Assembly (NCBI RefSeq): GCF_031127835.1
Contig: NZ_JARXHX010000012.1
Coordinates: 62,001-126,000, forward strand
Reading direction: 5' to 3'
DNA from: Pelagicoccus sp. SDUM812002
Lineage (GTDB): Bacteria > Verrucomicrobiota > Verrucomicrobiia > Opitutales > Opitutaceae
Length of the DNA: 64,000 bases
Below, piece by piece: positions 47,534 through 56,572 of the stretch; the stretch's first letter is position 1, and every line of letters starts with the position of its first letter. Position numbers and translations under genes: made by a program. The notes below the pieces were generated by a model. The model searched no databases and was not told where the DNA came from. It saw nothing but the letters and a program-made list of their open reading frames with translations.

Positions 47534-48409
47534 ATGGCTACCTACCGCTTACACCACAAGACCAGCTACTCGTACAGCTACCCGGTCACCGGATCGCACC
47601 ACACCGCGATCCTTAAGCCTCTCAAAAACGAATCCCAGATTTGCACGCGCTTTTCTTTGGAGGTCAGCCCTGAGCCCGCCGACCTCGCCGTGCGAGTCGA
47701 CTACTTTGGCAATACCTCTCACCTTTTTGCCATACAACTGCCGCACGAGTCTCTCGTCGTGGACGCGTATAGCACGGTAGAAGTTTCTGCTGAGGCTATT
47801 GACCTCAAAAAACTGGATACACCTGTATCCGAGATCAGAGAGGCCCTCGCAGATATCAAGCGAACTGACTTGATCGAAGCCAAAGAATTTCTCTACGAAA
47901 CTGAAAACACAAAGAAAACCGATTCGATCACCGAATTCGGAGCTCGCTTCTTTTCAGGTGACGCGAAGATCGGGGACGGGGTCGCAGCCATGCTTCAAGC
48001 GTTTAAGGACGAGTTCAAATTCGATTCCGAAGCCAGCGATATCTATACCCCTGTCGAGCAAACCCTCTCCACCAAGAGTGGTGTCTGCCAAGACTTCGCT
48101 CATCTCATGATCGCTGCCTTGCGTGCCCAAGGACTGTCCGCGTGCTACGCCAGCGGATACATTCTTACGATGCCACCACCTGGCCAGCCTCGACTCGTCG
48201 GAGCCGACGCCTCCCATGCCTGGGTTAGCATTTTCCTTCCTGAAAATGGATGGATTGACGTCGATCCGACAAACAATCTTGTCTGTGCCGATCAACACGT
48301 CGCCGTGGCTTACGGGCGGGACTTTTCAGACGTAAGCATGCTCAGCGGAGCCGTCACCGGAGGCGGAGAGCACACAGTCTCCGTCGAGGTGACGATGCAG
48401 CCGATTTGA
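47534..48409 (+). CDS. Transglutaminase-like protein
   Basis: The 291-residue protein has the bacterial transglutaminase N-domain (residues 1-90) and a core with the full triad Cys185 (KSGVCQDFAHLM), His228 (DASHAWVSIFLPENGW) and Asp244 (IDVDPTNN). The C-terminus has VAYGRDFSDVSMLSGAVTGGG, usual for this family. There is no signal peptide. It follows the ATP-grasp-alpha-E fusion at eight bases and closes the run. It could be a peptidase or an amide-forming enzyme acting on the ATP-grasp product. Confidence 0.92.
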   Translation: MATYRLHHKTSYSYSYPVTGSHHTAILKPLKNESQICTRFSLEVSPEPADLAVRVDYFGNTSHLFAIQLPHESLVVDAYSTVEVSAEAIDLKKLDTPVSEIREALADIKRTDLIEAKEFLYETENTKKTDSITEFGARFFSGDAKIGDGVAAMLQAFKDEFKFDSEASDIYTPVEQTLSTKSGVCQDFAHLMIAALRAQGLSACYASGYILTMPPPGQPRLVGADASHAWVSIFLPENGWIDVDPTNNLVCADQHVAVAYGRDFSDVSMLSGAVTGGGEHTVSVEVTMQPI

Positions 48410-48695
48410 GCCGATTAAGAAGGGTCAACCCGAGACACCACTTAACTACTTATATTCAGATTTTGGACACGCTGCTTCGGCTGATCGAGATTGAGTGAAC
48501 GGACCTCCTCGCTTCCAGCTAACCATCATCGATGAGGACTAAACGGCCGGAACACTCTGCTGTTCGGTAAATTTATCCTTTCTCATCCTCGCAAAGCACT
48601 GTTTGATTTGGCGGTCTACGAAATCGGCCTGAACATTCCTTGTTCACCTTTTTTCGTGACCTGCCCTAAGCCTTAGAAACAACCTACCCCGCTTT

Positions 48696-50147
48696 ATGCC
48701 TTTCGACCTTCCCGTTCTCCTTGCGTCGGGTGCCCTAGACTTGACGCCTTTTCTCGTTCTCTTTGCTGGTATTGCTTTTGTAGTCATCGCCATTGGTTAT
48801 CTACGCATCCACCCATTCATCGCTCTGGTTATCGCAGCGATCATTGTCGGAGCACTTACCAATTTGGGTGGAAATACCGTCGGCAACCCAATCACCTCAG
48901 CGATATCGGAAACGATGCGCCAGCTGGGAAATACCGCCGGTGGTATCGCTTGGATCATCGCCCTCGCCGCGATCATCGGACTCTGCCTCATGGAGAGTGG
49001 AGCGGCCGACCGCATCGTGCGTAGCATGATCAAGGTATTCGGAGAAAAGCAGGCCGGGTATGCCATGCTTGTATCGTCGTTCTTCCTATCCATTCCAGTG
49101 TTCTTCGACACAGTCTTCTACCTGATGGTCCCGCTCGCCCAAGCGATGGCATTTCGCTTAGGTCGAAGCTATGTCTACTTGATCGTTGCTGTATGCACAG
49201 GAGCACTGGTGACACACTCTCTGGTGCCTCCGACGCCTGGACCCCTGATCGTAGTGGAAACACTGGGACTAAACCTCGGACTCACCATCGCCGGCGGCAT
49301 TGCCTTAGGAATCATACCCGCTTTGGCCGGTCTAAAACTGGGGGGTATTCTGGATAGCAAGCTTGGCATAAAACTTAGGGACAGCGGAATGCTCAGCACG
49401 GAAGACCTAAAAGAAATCGTCGAAAAGGATGAGAGCCAACTGCCTGGAATTTTCGTTTCCTCCCTGCCGGTTGGGCTTCCCGTTGCATTGATCGCCATCT
49501 CTTCGTTCGTCGGAGAATTCGCTTCACGAGAGAGTCTAGGTTGGCTCTTCTCAGCCATAGAAGTTGTCGGACAAAAACATGTGGCCATGTTTCTAGGAGC
49601 CCTAATTGCCATCTCCTTACTCGCTCGCTATCGACGCCTCGACAAGAAAGATCTCTGGAAAACGTTGGAAAGCCCTCTCGGCACAGCTGGTACCATTATC
49701 CTGATCACCGCGGCGGGCGGAGCCTTCGGCGGCATGATCCGCCAATCCGGCATAGGAGATTCGATCACCGCCTTGACCGATGGCAGCGGCTTTTCCTTCG
49801 TATTACTCGCTTGGCTAGTCGCAGCTGTGATGAAGGTCGCCCAAGGTTCATCGACGACCTCCATGATCACGACTTCGGGCATTATGGCCGGCATACTGGC
49901 CACATTGACGACAAGCGGTGCGGCACTCGGCTTTGATCCGTTCTACATTTTCGCCGCAATTGCGTTCGGAGCAATGTTCGGCTCTTGGATGAATGACAGC
50001 GGCTTCTGGATTGTCTGCAAGATGACTGGCTTTACGGAAGCGGAAACCTTGAAGACTTGGACGCTGTCAGTCAGTGTTATCTCAGTCACCGGTTTGCTGC
50101 AGCTACTGATCGTCTCCAACTTATTTCCTTACCCGTTCGGTCAATAG
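48696..50147 (+). CDS. GntP-family permease (gluconate:H+ symporter type)
   Basis: The 483-residue protein has 12 or more hydrophobic helices and the family signatures SLVPPTPGPLIVVE, GSWMNDSGFWIVCKMTGFTE and QGSSTTSMITTSGIMAGI. GntP permeases import gluconate, fructuronate, serine or similar acids with protons. No gluconate kinase or other sugar-acid gene lies beside it, so the substrate cannot be told. A 286-base gap without recognisable elements separates it from the transglutaminase run, and 99 bases separate it from the rhodanese gene. Confidence 0.88.
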   Translation: MPFDLPVLLASGALDLTPFLVLFAGIAFVVIAIGYLRIHPFIALVIAAIIVGALTNLGGNTVGNPITSAISETMRQLGNTAGGIAWIIALAAIIGLCLMESGAADRIVRSMIKVFGEKQAGYAMLVSSFFLSIPVFFDTVFYLMVPLAQAMAFRLGRSYVYLIVAVCTGALVTHSLVPPTPGPLIVVETLGLNLGLTIAGGIALGIIPALAGLKLGGILDSKLGIKLRDSGMLSTEDLKEIVEKDESQLPGIFVSSLPVGLPVALIAISSFVGEFASRESLGWLFSAIEVVGQKHVAMFLGALIAISLLARYRRLDKKDLWKTLESPLGTAGTIILITAAGGAFGGMIRQSGIGDSITALTDGSGFSFVLLAWLVAAVMKVAQGSSTTSMITTSGIMAGILATLTTSGAALGFDPFYIFAAIAFGAMFGSWMNDSGFWIVCKMTGFTEAETLKTWTLSVSVISVTGLLQLLIVSNLFPYPFGQ

Positions 50148-50246
50148 GGGAAATCATAAGAGCTTGGAGCAGTTCGACGCAATTACTCGGGAATCGAGTT
50201 CGTAGCTACCGGCACGAACCCTCCTAAGGCCTCGAACCACCCAGCT

Positions 50247-51146
50247 ATGATTCCAAACATAGATTCCCTGAGCGTAACTTCTTCCCCTAATACTGACACT
50301 ATCTCTGCTGCTCTTATCGACGTGCGTACGCCGGAAGCATTCACAGAATCCCACATTCCTGGGGCCCAGAACCACTGCGTTTTCGATAGTGCATTCATAG
50401 AATCTTTTTCAAACACATTCCCCGATAAGACCATTTCCCTGGTGGTCTATGGAGAGAGCGAACGATGCAACGCTGCAACCGTGGCAGCGGCCCGCTTGCA
50501 AGAAGCAGGATTTTCCAATGTGCAAGTCTACACCATCGGCCTCAGAGGATGGATCGATGCAGGTAATCCGATTATTAGCGAACAAACACCTGAATCTTCG
50601 CCAGAAGGCATCTACCAGCTTAACGCGGAAAAGTCGAAAGTTCGCTGGATCGGTCGCAACCTGATCAACCAACACGACGGCTTGATCGCATGCCAAAGCG
50701 GTTCCTTATCGATCGACGCGAGCGGAACGGCAGATTCCGGGGAACTCGTCGTGGACATGAGTCGTATTTCCTGTCATGATATTTCGGATACAAAACTTGC
50801 ATCGATGCTTATCGGACACCTCCAGTCGGAGGACTTCTTCGAAACCAAGAGCTACCCGACTGCCCGTTTTTCACTCAATCGATTCTTCCGTGATCCCTCC
50901 GCCCATCCAGGCATACCGAACGCGACGGTGGAAGGGATGATGCAAATCCGTGGCCAATCCCACCCCTTGCACTTGGATTGCACCCTCGCGCCCATCGAAG
51001 ACGGTTACGTCTTGCAAACCCAGTTCGATGTGGACCGGACTCTTTTCGGAGCTGTCTATGGTTCCGGCCGCTTCTTCGAGCGACTCGGAAAACACCTCGT
51101 GAACGATCTCGTGACAGTGCAAGTGACCGCATTTTTCGAAAAGTAA
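50247..51146 (+). CDS. Degenerate rhodanese domain fused to a YceI-like domain
   Basis: The 299-residue protein starts with a rhodanese-like domain, residues about 15-110 (ALIDVRTPEAFTESHIPGAQN, LQEAGFSNVQVYTIGLRGWIDAGNP). Its active-site loop, normally CxxxxR, reads G69-E-S-E-R-C74, so both the catalytic Cys and the Arg are replaced. From about 124 a YceI-like lipocalin-fold domain follows (YQLNAEKSKVRWIGRNL, FETKSYPTARFSL, DVDRTLFGAVYGSGRFFE). YceI domains bind isoprenoid-type molecules and are often periplasmic, yet I see no signal peptide. The start at 50247 is the only plausible one. The function is unknown; a sulphur-transfer activity is unlikely. Confidence 0.85.
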   Translation: MIPNIDSLSVTSSPNTDTISAALIDVRTPEAFTESHIPGAQNHCVFDSAFIESFSNTFPDKTISLVVYGESERCNAATVAAARLQEAGFSNVQVYTIGLRGWIDAGNPIISEQTPESSPEGIYQLNAEKSKVRWIGRNLINQHDGLIACQSGSLSIDASGTADSGELVVDMSRISCHDISDTKLASMLIGHLQSEDFFETKSYPTARFSLNRFFRDPSAHPGIPNATVEGMMQIRGQSHPLHLDCTLAPIEDGYVLQTQFDVDRTLFGAVYGSGRFFERLGKHLVNDLVTVQVTAFFEK

Positions 51147-51157
51147 CTGGAGCAAAG

Positions 51158-53824
51158 CTAATTCCCGCCAGTCAGTAAAAAACCGGGCGGCAAAGCCTCT
51201 CCATAGGCCAACGCCCTTTCTCCTTGCGTCACCGGTACATAATCTCGCAACGGCAATAAGCGGCTCGCCGACACCCCAGACTTTTCGAGCTTGGAAACGA
51301 TCTTTGCGGAGCAATGGCGAGATATGTTTAAAGCTCGCTCGTCCACCACTCGAGCAGCCTTCAAAAACAGTGGCACAGCGTCCGCGAATCGCCCTTCGGA
51401 CCAATCCTGCTTCCGTAGACGATCAAAGACTCCCTCCACCGTATCCGGTGGCAACACCCGATCTACCGAAGCATCGAAAAGCACTCGACTGAGCAAAGAA
51501 GCCAATCCGCCCAACAACGGAGCGACTGCTTTGCCTTCGGAAAGCGCGCCATCAAGGCGCTGCACAAAGCTATCATAAATGCACTCTTTTGGCCTCAGTT
51601 CCAGCTTCTCCAGACTACCCAACAGACGGATCCGTTCCGCTTCTCCCCGCTTCGTCTCACCTAAACGAGAAAGATGCGTGCCAAATAACGCAACCTGCTG
51701 ATCATCCGATAGTCCTGGAGCTATCCGACGCAGCAAGATCAGAAACTGAACCTCCACTTTTACAGGCGAATTTCGAAATGTGTCCGAAACTTCGAACACG
51801 TCGACCAGCCTGGCGTCATCTCCGGGTGCTCCAAAACCTGGACGCATGAGGTACCCTACGAGCTGGAGCCATGTCTCCGCAACTTCTGGACTTCGAGCGA
51901 CAATCTCGCAGTTCTCGAGAGCTTCATCCACTAAGGCTCGGCAGACTCTCAAATTCCACTCGTACTTAGGCATCCTAAGGTCAGCTTCCAATTCCTTGAA
52001 AACTCGAGAGGCTTTGAGCCCCGTACCACGAGCAAGGAAACCGCGTTTCAAAGATCGAGACGCTTTCGCCACCTTGCCGGCATCCAATCCGGGGTCCACA
52101 TTCGATAAATCTCCAGCCGAGCCGCCCTCTGCTCTCAGGTTGAAAGCCAACGGCCAGCTGCCAGGAACCGACTCATCCAGCGACTCGCAATTCACCGTCA
52201 ACATTCCCAGTTCGCTGACTCCACTCTTCAAGCGAATGAGAATCGACTCCCGTCCTTCGAACTCGACCCGAGTATCCAATGGCGGCAAAGATCGCATTGT
52301 ATCCATTTTCTCTTTACACCATTCACCTGCGGATTGTTGCATCGAGTCCCTTCCCTGAAACACTCGAAACCGAGCGATTTGATTGACCGCCATACGTAAT
52401 CCAGGAATCTCAATATCGAACTGTTCTCCCGGCTGAGCCCCTTTGGGCAGTACACAAAGGTGCTTTGTTTCTGACTCGCTAGCAACTTCGATGAAGATCG
52501 CCCTAGCTGCACCCGCATCGATCCGTCTGCGGCCTTGGCATATCTGAGCCCCATAGAAAGCAGCCCCTCGGGCTACAGCGAGATCTGTCTCCGAGTTTTC
52601 CAATGCGACTACCTTTCGCGACTCTTGCCACTGCGAGATCTGCGACAAAAGCCGATCCTGGATCATCGAGGAAGAAAGGCTGCCCCCATTAAACAAAACT
52701 CGGTCCACACCCGCACAACCATCCAAAAACTCAGCAAGGTGCCGCGTCACCCCGCAATCGGTGGCGTACGGAAGACCGATCTCCAAAAGCCCTTCAGCCG
52801 AGCGTTCAGCTCGAGAACCTCTCTTACATTCAGGAAAGAAGCCCTCCAAAATCAATTCGCGAGCAAGACTGGCAGAAACCTCCGTCGAAAGCGTGCCAGC
52901 GATCAAGCCCGAGCCTTTACTCGGCACGGACACCGTGATCGATCGATCCTCCTCGGACTCGGCTACTAAGCACGCCTCCTTCAAGTCGCGAGCTCGGCTG
53001 ATCAAATGTGCCCATTGGTCAACACTCAAATCTTCGCCATCGGGAGCTAATTCAGATTCTAAGGCGTGAGCTAACGCTAGGTCGATATTGTCACCGCCTA
53101 AAAGGAGATGCTCGCTCACCGAGACACGAACAATTTTCGGTCGACCTTTTTCGCGGCCGCCAATTCGAAACAAACTGAAATCTGAGGTTCCGCCCCCGAT
53201 ATCCACTACAAGGATACACTCGCCTTCCCGAAGCTCATTCGCTCTACCTTCCGCCGTTTCCAGCCAACGATAAAAGGCCGCCTGCGGTTCCTCGATGAGT
53301 CGCACGTTGTCCGGATATCCCGCTGCGCGAGCGGCCTCCAAGGTCGCAGCTTGAGCAGCCGCATCGAAAGAAGCTGGCACCGTGATGGTCACTCCCTGCT
53401 GCTCGAAAGGTGCTGAGTTTCCAAACTGCGAATCCCAAGCATTTTTCAACACCTCAAGCAGGTGACTCGAGGCTTCAATGGCAGAGAGCTTATCTGCGTC
53501 CGTGATCGCCTTCGACTTCCAAGGCAAAATCTTAGCTTGCGGACTAACCGTGTGATGACAAAGCCAAGACTTCGCCGAATGGACGACACGGTCTGGTTGC
53601 TCACGACCTCGCTCCCGCGCGAAAAGCCCAGCACTCCACTGGCCGTCCTCCTCGAGATACAAAAACGAAGGCAAAGTACTGCGTTGAACGTCAGTGCTCC
53701 TAGTCTCCAGCTGCCGAATACCCAGCACCTCCGACTCACCGACATCCCGCGTCAGGTCTAGGTAAGCCAGTGCACAATTTGTAGTGCCCAAGTCGATACC
53801 TATAGAATAACGAGGAGTCATCAT
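51158..53824 (-). CDS. Hsp70-family protein with C-terminal DUF3731-like region
   Basis: The 888-residue protein has an N-terminal actin-like ATPase of Hsp70 type: GIDLGTTNCALAYLDL, VTITVPASFDAAAQA, GYPDNVRLIEEPQAAFYRWL, VDIGGGTSDFSLFRI and VLFNGGSLSS. From about residue 560 the sequence is not a DnaK substrate domain. It is helical, with KEMPKYEWNLRVCRALVDEALE-like content, and resembles DUF3731. The preferred start is ATG 53824 (MMTPRYSIG); a TTG lies three bases earlier. Together with the shorter Hsp70 protein upstream and a DUF2760 gene it forms a chaperone-like module known in several phyla, with no established client. Confidence 0.88.
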   Translation of the reverse strand: MMTPRYSIGIDLGTTNCALAYLDLTRDVGESEVLGIRQLETRSTDVQRSTLPSFLYLEEDGQWSAGLFARERGREQPDRVVHSAKSWLCHHTVSPQAKILPWKSKAITDADKLSAIEASSHLLEVLKNAWDSQFGNSAPFEQQGVTITVPASFDAAAQAATLEAARAAGYPDNVRLIEEPQAAFYRWLETAEGRANELREGECILVVDIGGGTSDFSLFRIGGREKGRPKIVRVSVSEHLLLGGDNIDLALAHALESELAPDGEDLSVDQWAHLISRARDLKEACLVAESEEDRSITVSVPSKGSGLIAGTLSTEVSASLARELILEGFFPECKRGSRAERSAEGLLEIGLPYATDCGVTRHLAEFLDGCAGVDRVLFNGGSLSSSMIQDRLLSQISQWQESRKVVALENSETDLAVARGAAFYGAQICQGRRRIDAGAARAIFIEVASESETKHLCVLPKGAQPGEQFDIEIPGLRMAVNQIARFRVFQGRDSMQQSAGEWCKEKMDTMRSLPPLDTRVEFEGRESILIRLKSGVSELGMLTVNCESLDESVPGSWPLAFNLRAEGGSAGDLSNVDPGLDAGKVAKASRSLKRGFLARGTGLKASRVFKELEADLRMPKYEWNLRVCRALVDEALENCEIVARSPEVAETWLQLVGYLMRPGFGAPGDDARLVDVFEVSDTFRNSPVKVEVQFLILLRRIAPGLSDDQQVALFGTHLSRLGETKRGEAERIRLLGSLEKLELRPKECIYDSFVQRLDGALSEGKAVAPLLGGLASLLSRVLFDASVDRVLPPDTVEGVFDRLRKQDWSEGRFADAVPLFLKAARVVDERALNISRHCSAKIVSKLEKSGVSASRLLPLRDYVPVTQGERALAYGEALPPGFLLTGGN

Positions 53825-53901
53825 CAAATCGTTGCGGGAAGCGGTCTTTCCCCGCGAATTATAGATCTAATTGCGATAAGAAGTCGCTTTCCCCATCGTC
53901 A

Positions 53902-55743
53902 TCAATCCATGCGGACCTGGAATTCCACTTTCCACTTTCGGTCCGAATCGACATGTTGCATCCAAAGCTCAAGGTTCCCCAGTTCCGTTACCACTGAGTT
54001 CAGGAACACCGGAATCGGCTGCCCTTTCGGAAACTCCTCCATCGCTGGAAGCTCGATCTCAAGCTTGCTGGTTTCTTCCAGAAGCTTATCGGCCTTGTTA
54101 ATCAAATCGCCTGGCTGGTCACCGCTGCGTATCTCCGACGCGAAGAACCGAAAGACAGCTGGCTTACCCGTGACTAATCCAAAAGCACGACCCTCTAGAG
54201 TGTGCGAAGAACCCTCTTCCATTCCCTGCGGAACGACGCACACCGCCTTGATTGGAGGCTTGAATCCCGGAACCGCAGGACGGGACGACTCAAGGCCGAG
54301 GTAGTAAGAGCGTGCCGTACCAGCTCGTATCCGAATTCCCTGACCCGTCGCACGATTACGGCCATAGCTCGCAGCACCTTTGGCCACCGCCAGATCCGGT
54401 TGGAAGCCCTGCAACTCGCGTGGAGCGTTCTCGCACCAAGTCGCTAAGAGCTCCATCACGCGATCGCGAATCGAGCCGGCCTTGAACACGCCCCCGTTAA
54501 AAAGCACGGCGGTCGGTTTGAGCAATTCGCCCGATAGTGCTTGCTCCGGATTTGCGATAAGGGTCGACAGGCTTTCACTCGTCTTCACGTTCTGTAAACT
54601 GCGAGCAAGGAAACGGGCGAGGTGCTTGCTAACAACTGCATCCGAGGCGTAGGGCAAACCGAATTCCTGCAGAGCCGCGGCGCCGTCTTCTACCGGCATT
54701 TCGTCAGCTGCAGTCAAAGCGAAGAATCCGTCGACCACAACTGCTTGCAGGGTCTCGCGTGTCAGTTTTGTGGATACAGTTCCGGCGAACAAACTAGAGC
54801 CACGCGACGGGACTGATATCGGCAAATCCGACAAGCTCGCGTCTTCGAAGAGCTTGGCCTTCGCTTGGCTCGCTCCGTGGATGAGCGCGAGGAACTGCCA
54901 GTCGTCAATTTCCGTTCCTTCGTCCTCAAGCTGAGCTTGCAAATTATAGGCGAGAGCAAGATCCATGTTGTCCCCGCCGAGCAGAATGTGCTCGCCGACC
55001 GCGATACGCTCGACCGCGAGGTTGCCCTCCTCCTCGCTGACCGCAATCAAGCTGAAGTCCGCAGTGCCGCCACCTACGTCGCAAACGAGAATCACATCTC
55101 CTGCTCGCACCTGCTTGCGCCAATCACTCCCGACCTTGTCGGTCCACGCATAGAAGGCCGCTTGCGGTTCCTCCAGCAGGATGGGTTCCCTCAAACCTGC
55201 CGACGAGGCTGCATCAGCCGTGAGCTTTCGGGCCACCTCGTCGAAAGAGGCCGGCACCGTCAGCACAATCTGACCTTCCTCCATATTCCATTCTCGTCCC
55301 TCCAAGCGCTCAGCGTAGAGCACCCCACTTTTGAGATGCTCGAGGTAGCGGCGTGACGCTTCTACTGCGGAGAGCTTTTGTTCGCCGATTTCCGAATTCC
55401 AAGGCAGCACTGGCGATTGCGGATCGACATGTGGATTGGAGAGCCATGACTTGGCTGACGTCACTAAACGATCCGGCACCTGAGCGCCATGCTCGCGAGC
55501 AAACGTACCCACGATGTGACTACGATCGGCTGACGACCAAGGCACGCTAATCGCGTCCTCTGAAAACTCGTTTTCGCTGGGCAAATAGAGAGCCGAGGGT
55601 AGCGACGCTCGCTCGCCGATTTGGCTGGGAGCGAGGATCTGCGTTACCTGAACTACTCGACTTTCGCCACTTTCCAAGTCGCACAAACTCACGGCACTGT
55701 TGCTAGTACCCAGATCAATTCCTAAGACAAATTTCTTATCCAT
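53902..55743 (-). CDS. Hsp70-family protein (short partner)
   Basis: The 613-residue protein has the Hsp70 ATPase motifs GIDLGTSNSAVSLCDL, LTVPASFDEVARKL, LREPILLEEPQAAFYAW, VCDVGGGTADFSLIAV, HILLGGDNMDLALAY and VLFNGGVFKAGS. A shorter C-terminal beta-rich part from about 490 (TLEGRAFGLVTGKPAVFRFFAS and AMEEFPKGQPIPVFLN-like stretches) may be its binding domain. It is the second gene of the DUF2760-Hsp70-Hsp70 unit, with 74 bases to the longer one. DnaJ and GrpE partners are not in the window. Confidence 0.9.
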   Translation of the reverse strand: MDKKFVLGIDLGTSNSAVSLCDLESGESRVVQVTQILAPSQIGERASLPSALYLPSENEFSEDAISVPWSSADRSHIVGTFAREHGAQVPDRLVTSAKSWLSNPHVDPQSPVLPWNSEIGEQKLSAVEASRRYLEHLKSGVLYAERLEGREWNMEEGQIVLTVPASFDEVARKLTADAASSAGLREPILLEEPQAAFYAWTDKVGSDWRKQVRAGDVILVCDVGGGTADFSLIAVSEEEGNLAVERIAVGEHILLGGDNMDLALAYNLQAQLEDEGTEIDDWQFLALIHGASQAKAKLFEDASLSDLPISVPSRGSSLFAGTVSTKLTRETLQAVVVDGFFALTAADEMPVEDGAAALQEFGLPYASDAVVSKHLARFLARSLQNVKTSESLSTLIANPEQALSGELLKPTAVLFNGGVFKAGSIRDRVMELLATWCENAPRELQGFQPDLAVAKGAASYGRNRATGQGIRIRAGTARSYYLGLESSRPAVPGFKPPIKAVCVVPQGMEEGSSHTLEGRAFGLVTGKPAVFRFFASEIRSGDQPGDLINKADKLLEETSKLEIELPAMEEFPKGQPIPVFLNSVVTELGNLELWMQHVDSDRKWKVEFQVRMD

Positions 55744-55790
55744 TTTCCTTTTCCTCCCGTTGCAGGAACGACCTCTTTGTACGCTGCCCT

Positions 55791-56414
55791 CTATTTTACC
55801 TCAATCTGAGCAGGAGCGATAACGGGTAGCTTGCCCTCCTCCGACTTGATCACTCGAGGTAGATTAACACGGCTGGCCTTCCACCCTTTGTGCACGAGCT
55901 TGCCTTTCTGCTCGGAGCCCCCACTTGCCGAGCCAGAAATACGGTAGGAGTCAACCGCATGCTCTGGTACGGTGACCACGGATCCCTCAGCTTCCCTCGC
56001 AACCGGCTCGACAGTGATCATCTCGTCGAACGCGGACTTGCACCCTTGGTGCACGACACGTGCCGCTGCTCCGACCTGAGCGTCGCTGTACTTGCTGATG
56101 TCATCCATCAAGAAGTCCACCAAGCGCCCCTTACTCTGTAGCGTCGAAATGACCGCGATGACTTCTGCCTCGGCTGCGTTCTTAGGAGCTGGTGGAACCA
56201 CGACCGGCTCATGCGCTTGGACCGGGGTGCTCACCTTTTCCTCTTCAATAGCAGGGATGTAGTCCGCCACCGTCATGGCTTTGAGAACCAGCCAAAGAGC
56301 GAGCGCCAAAGCTGCTGCGACCAGATAGATCCCATAGGCCTCAAAGCCAGGTACAAACAACAGCCCATTGAAAATCGCGATCAAGATGCCAGCGATGAGT
56401 GCCTTGTTTTTCAT
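55791..56414 (-). CDS. DUF2760-like membrane protein
   Basis: The 207-residue protein starts MKNKALIAGILIAIFNG, with two N-terminal transmembrane helices (about 4-25 and 28-48). An acidic/proline linker is followed by a soluble domain with EAEVIAVISTLQSKGRLVDFLMDDISKYSDAQVGAAARVVHQGCKSAFDEM (DUF2760 block, residues about 85-137). The frame is open to 56609, but ATG 56414 is the one that places the helices at the N-terminus. It is the first gene of the Hsp70 pair unit and could anchor the chaperones at the membrane. Confidence 0.8.
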   Translation of the reverse strand: MKNKALIAGILIAIFNGLLFVPGFEAYGIYLVAAALALALWLVLKAMTVADYIPAIEEEKVSTPVQAHEPVVVPPAPKNAAEAEVIAVISTLQSKGRLVDFLMDDISKYSDAQVGAAARVVHQGCKSAFDEMITVEPVAREAEGSVVTVPEHAVDSYRISGSASGGSEQKGKLVHKGWKASRVNLPRVIKSEEGKLPVIAPAQIEVK

Positions 56415-56572
56415 AGTAAAAGTTGGATGTTGAAAATCTCGATTAAAGGCGTTCGGAAACACCGTAAATTTCACCAAGCGTATAGAACTCGCCGCTTGGC
56501 GATGTCCATACTGAAAAGGTTCAGCCCACCGTACGAAGGCATCCATATGCAGATAATCTCCGGGACAACAGT

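Noticed and set aside
48410-48695. Possible RNA gene or riboswitch upstream of the GntP permease
   Set aside because: No convincing stem set or recognised motif was seen in these 286 bases.
53834-53855. Hairpin GCGGG...CCCGC between the two Hsp70 genes as a terminator
   Set aside because: The stem has a bulge and there is no T-run on the minus strand.
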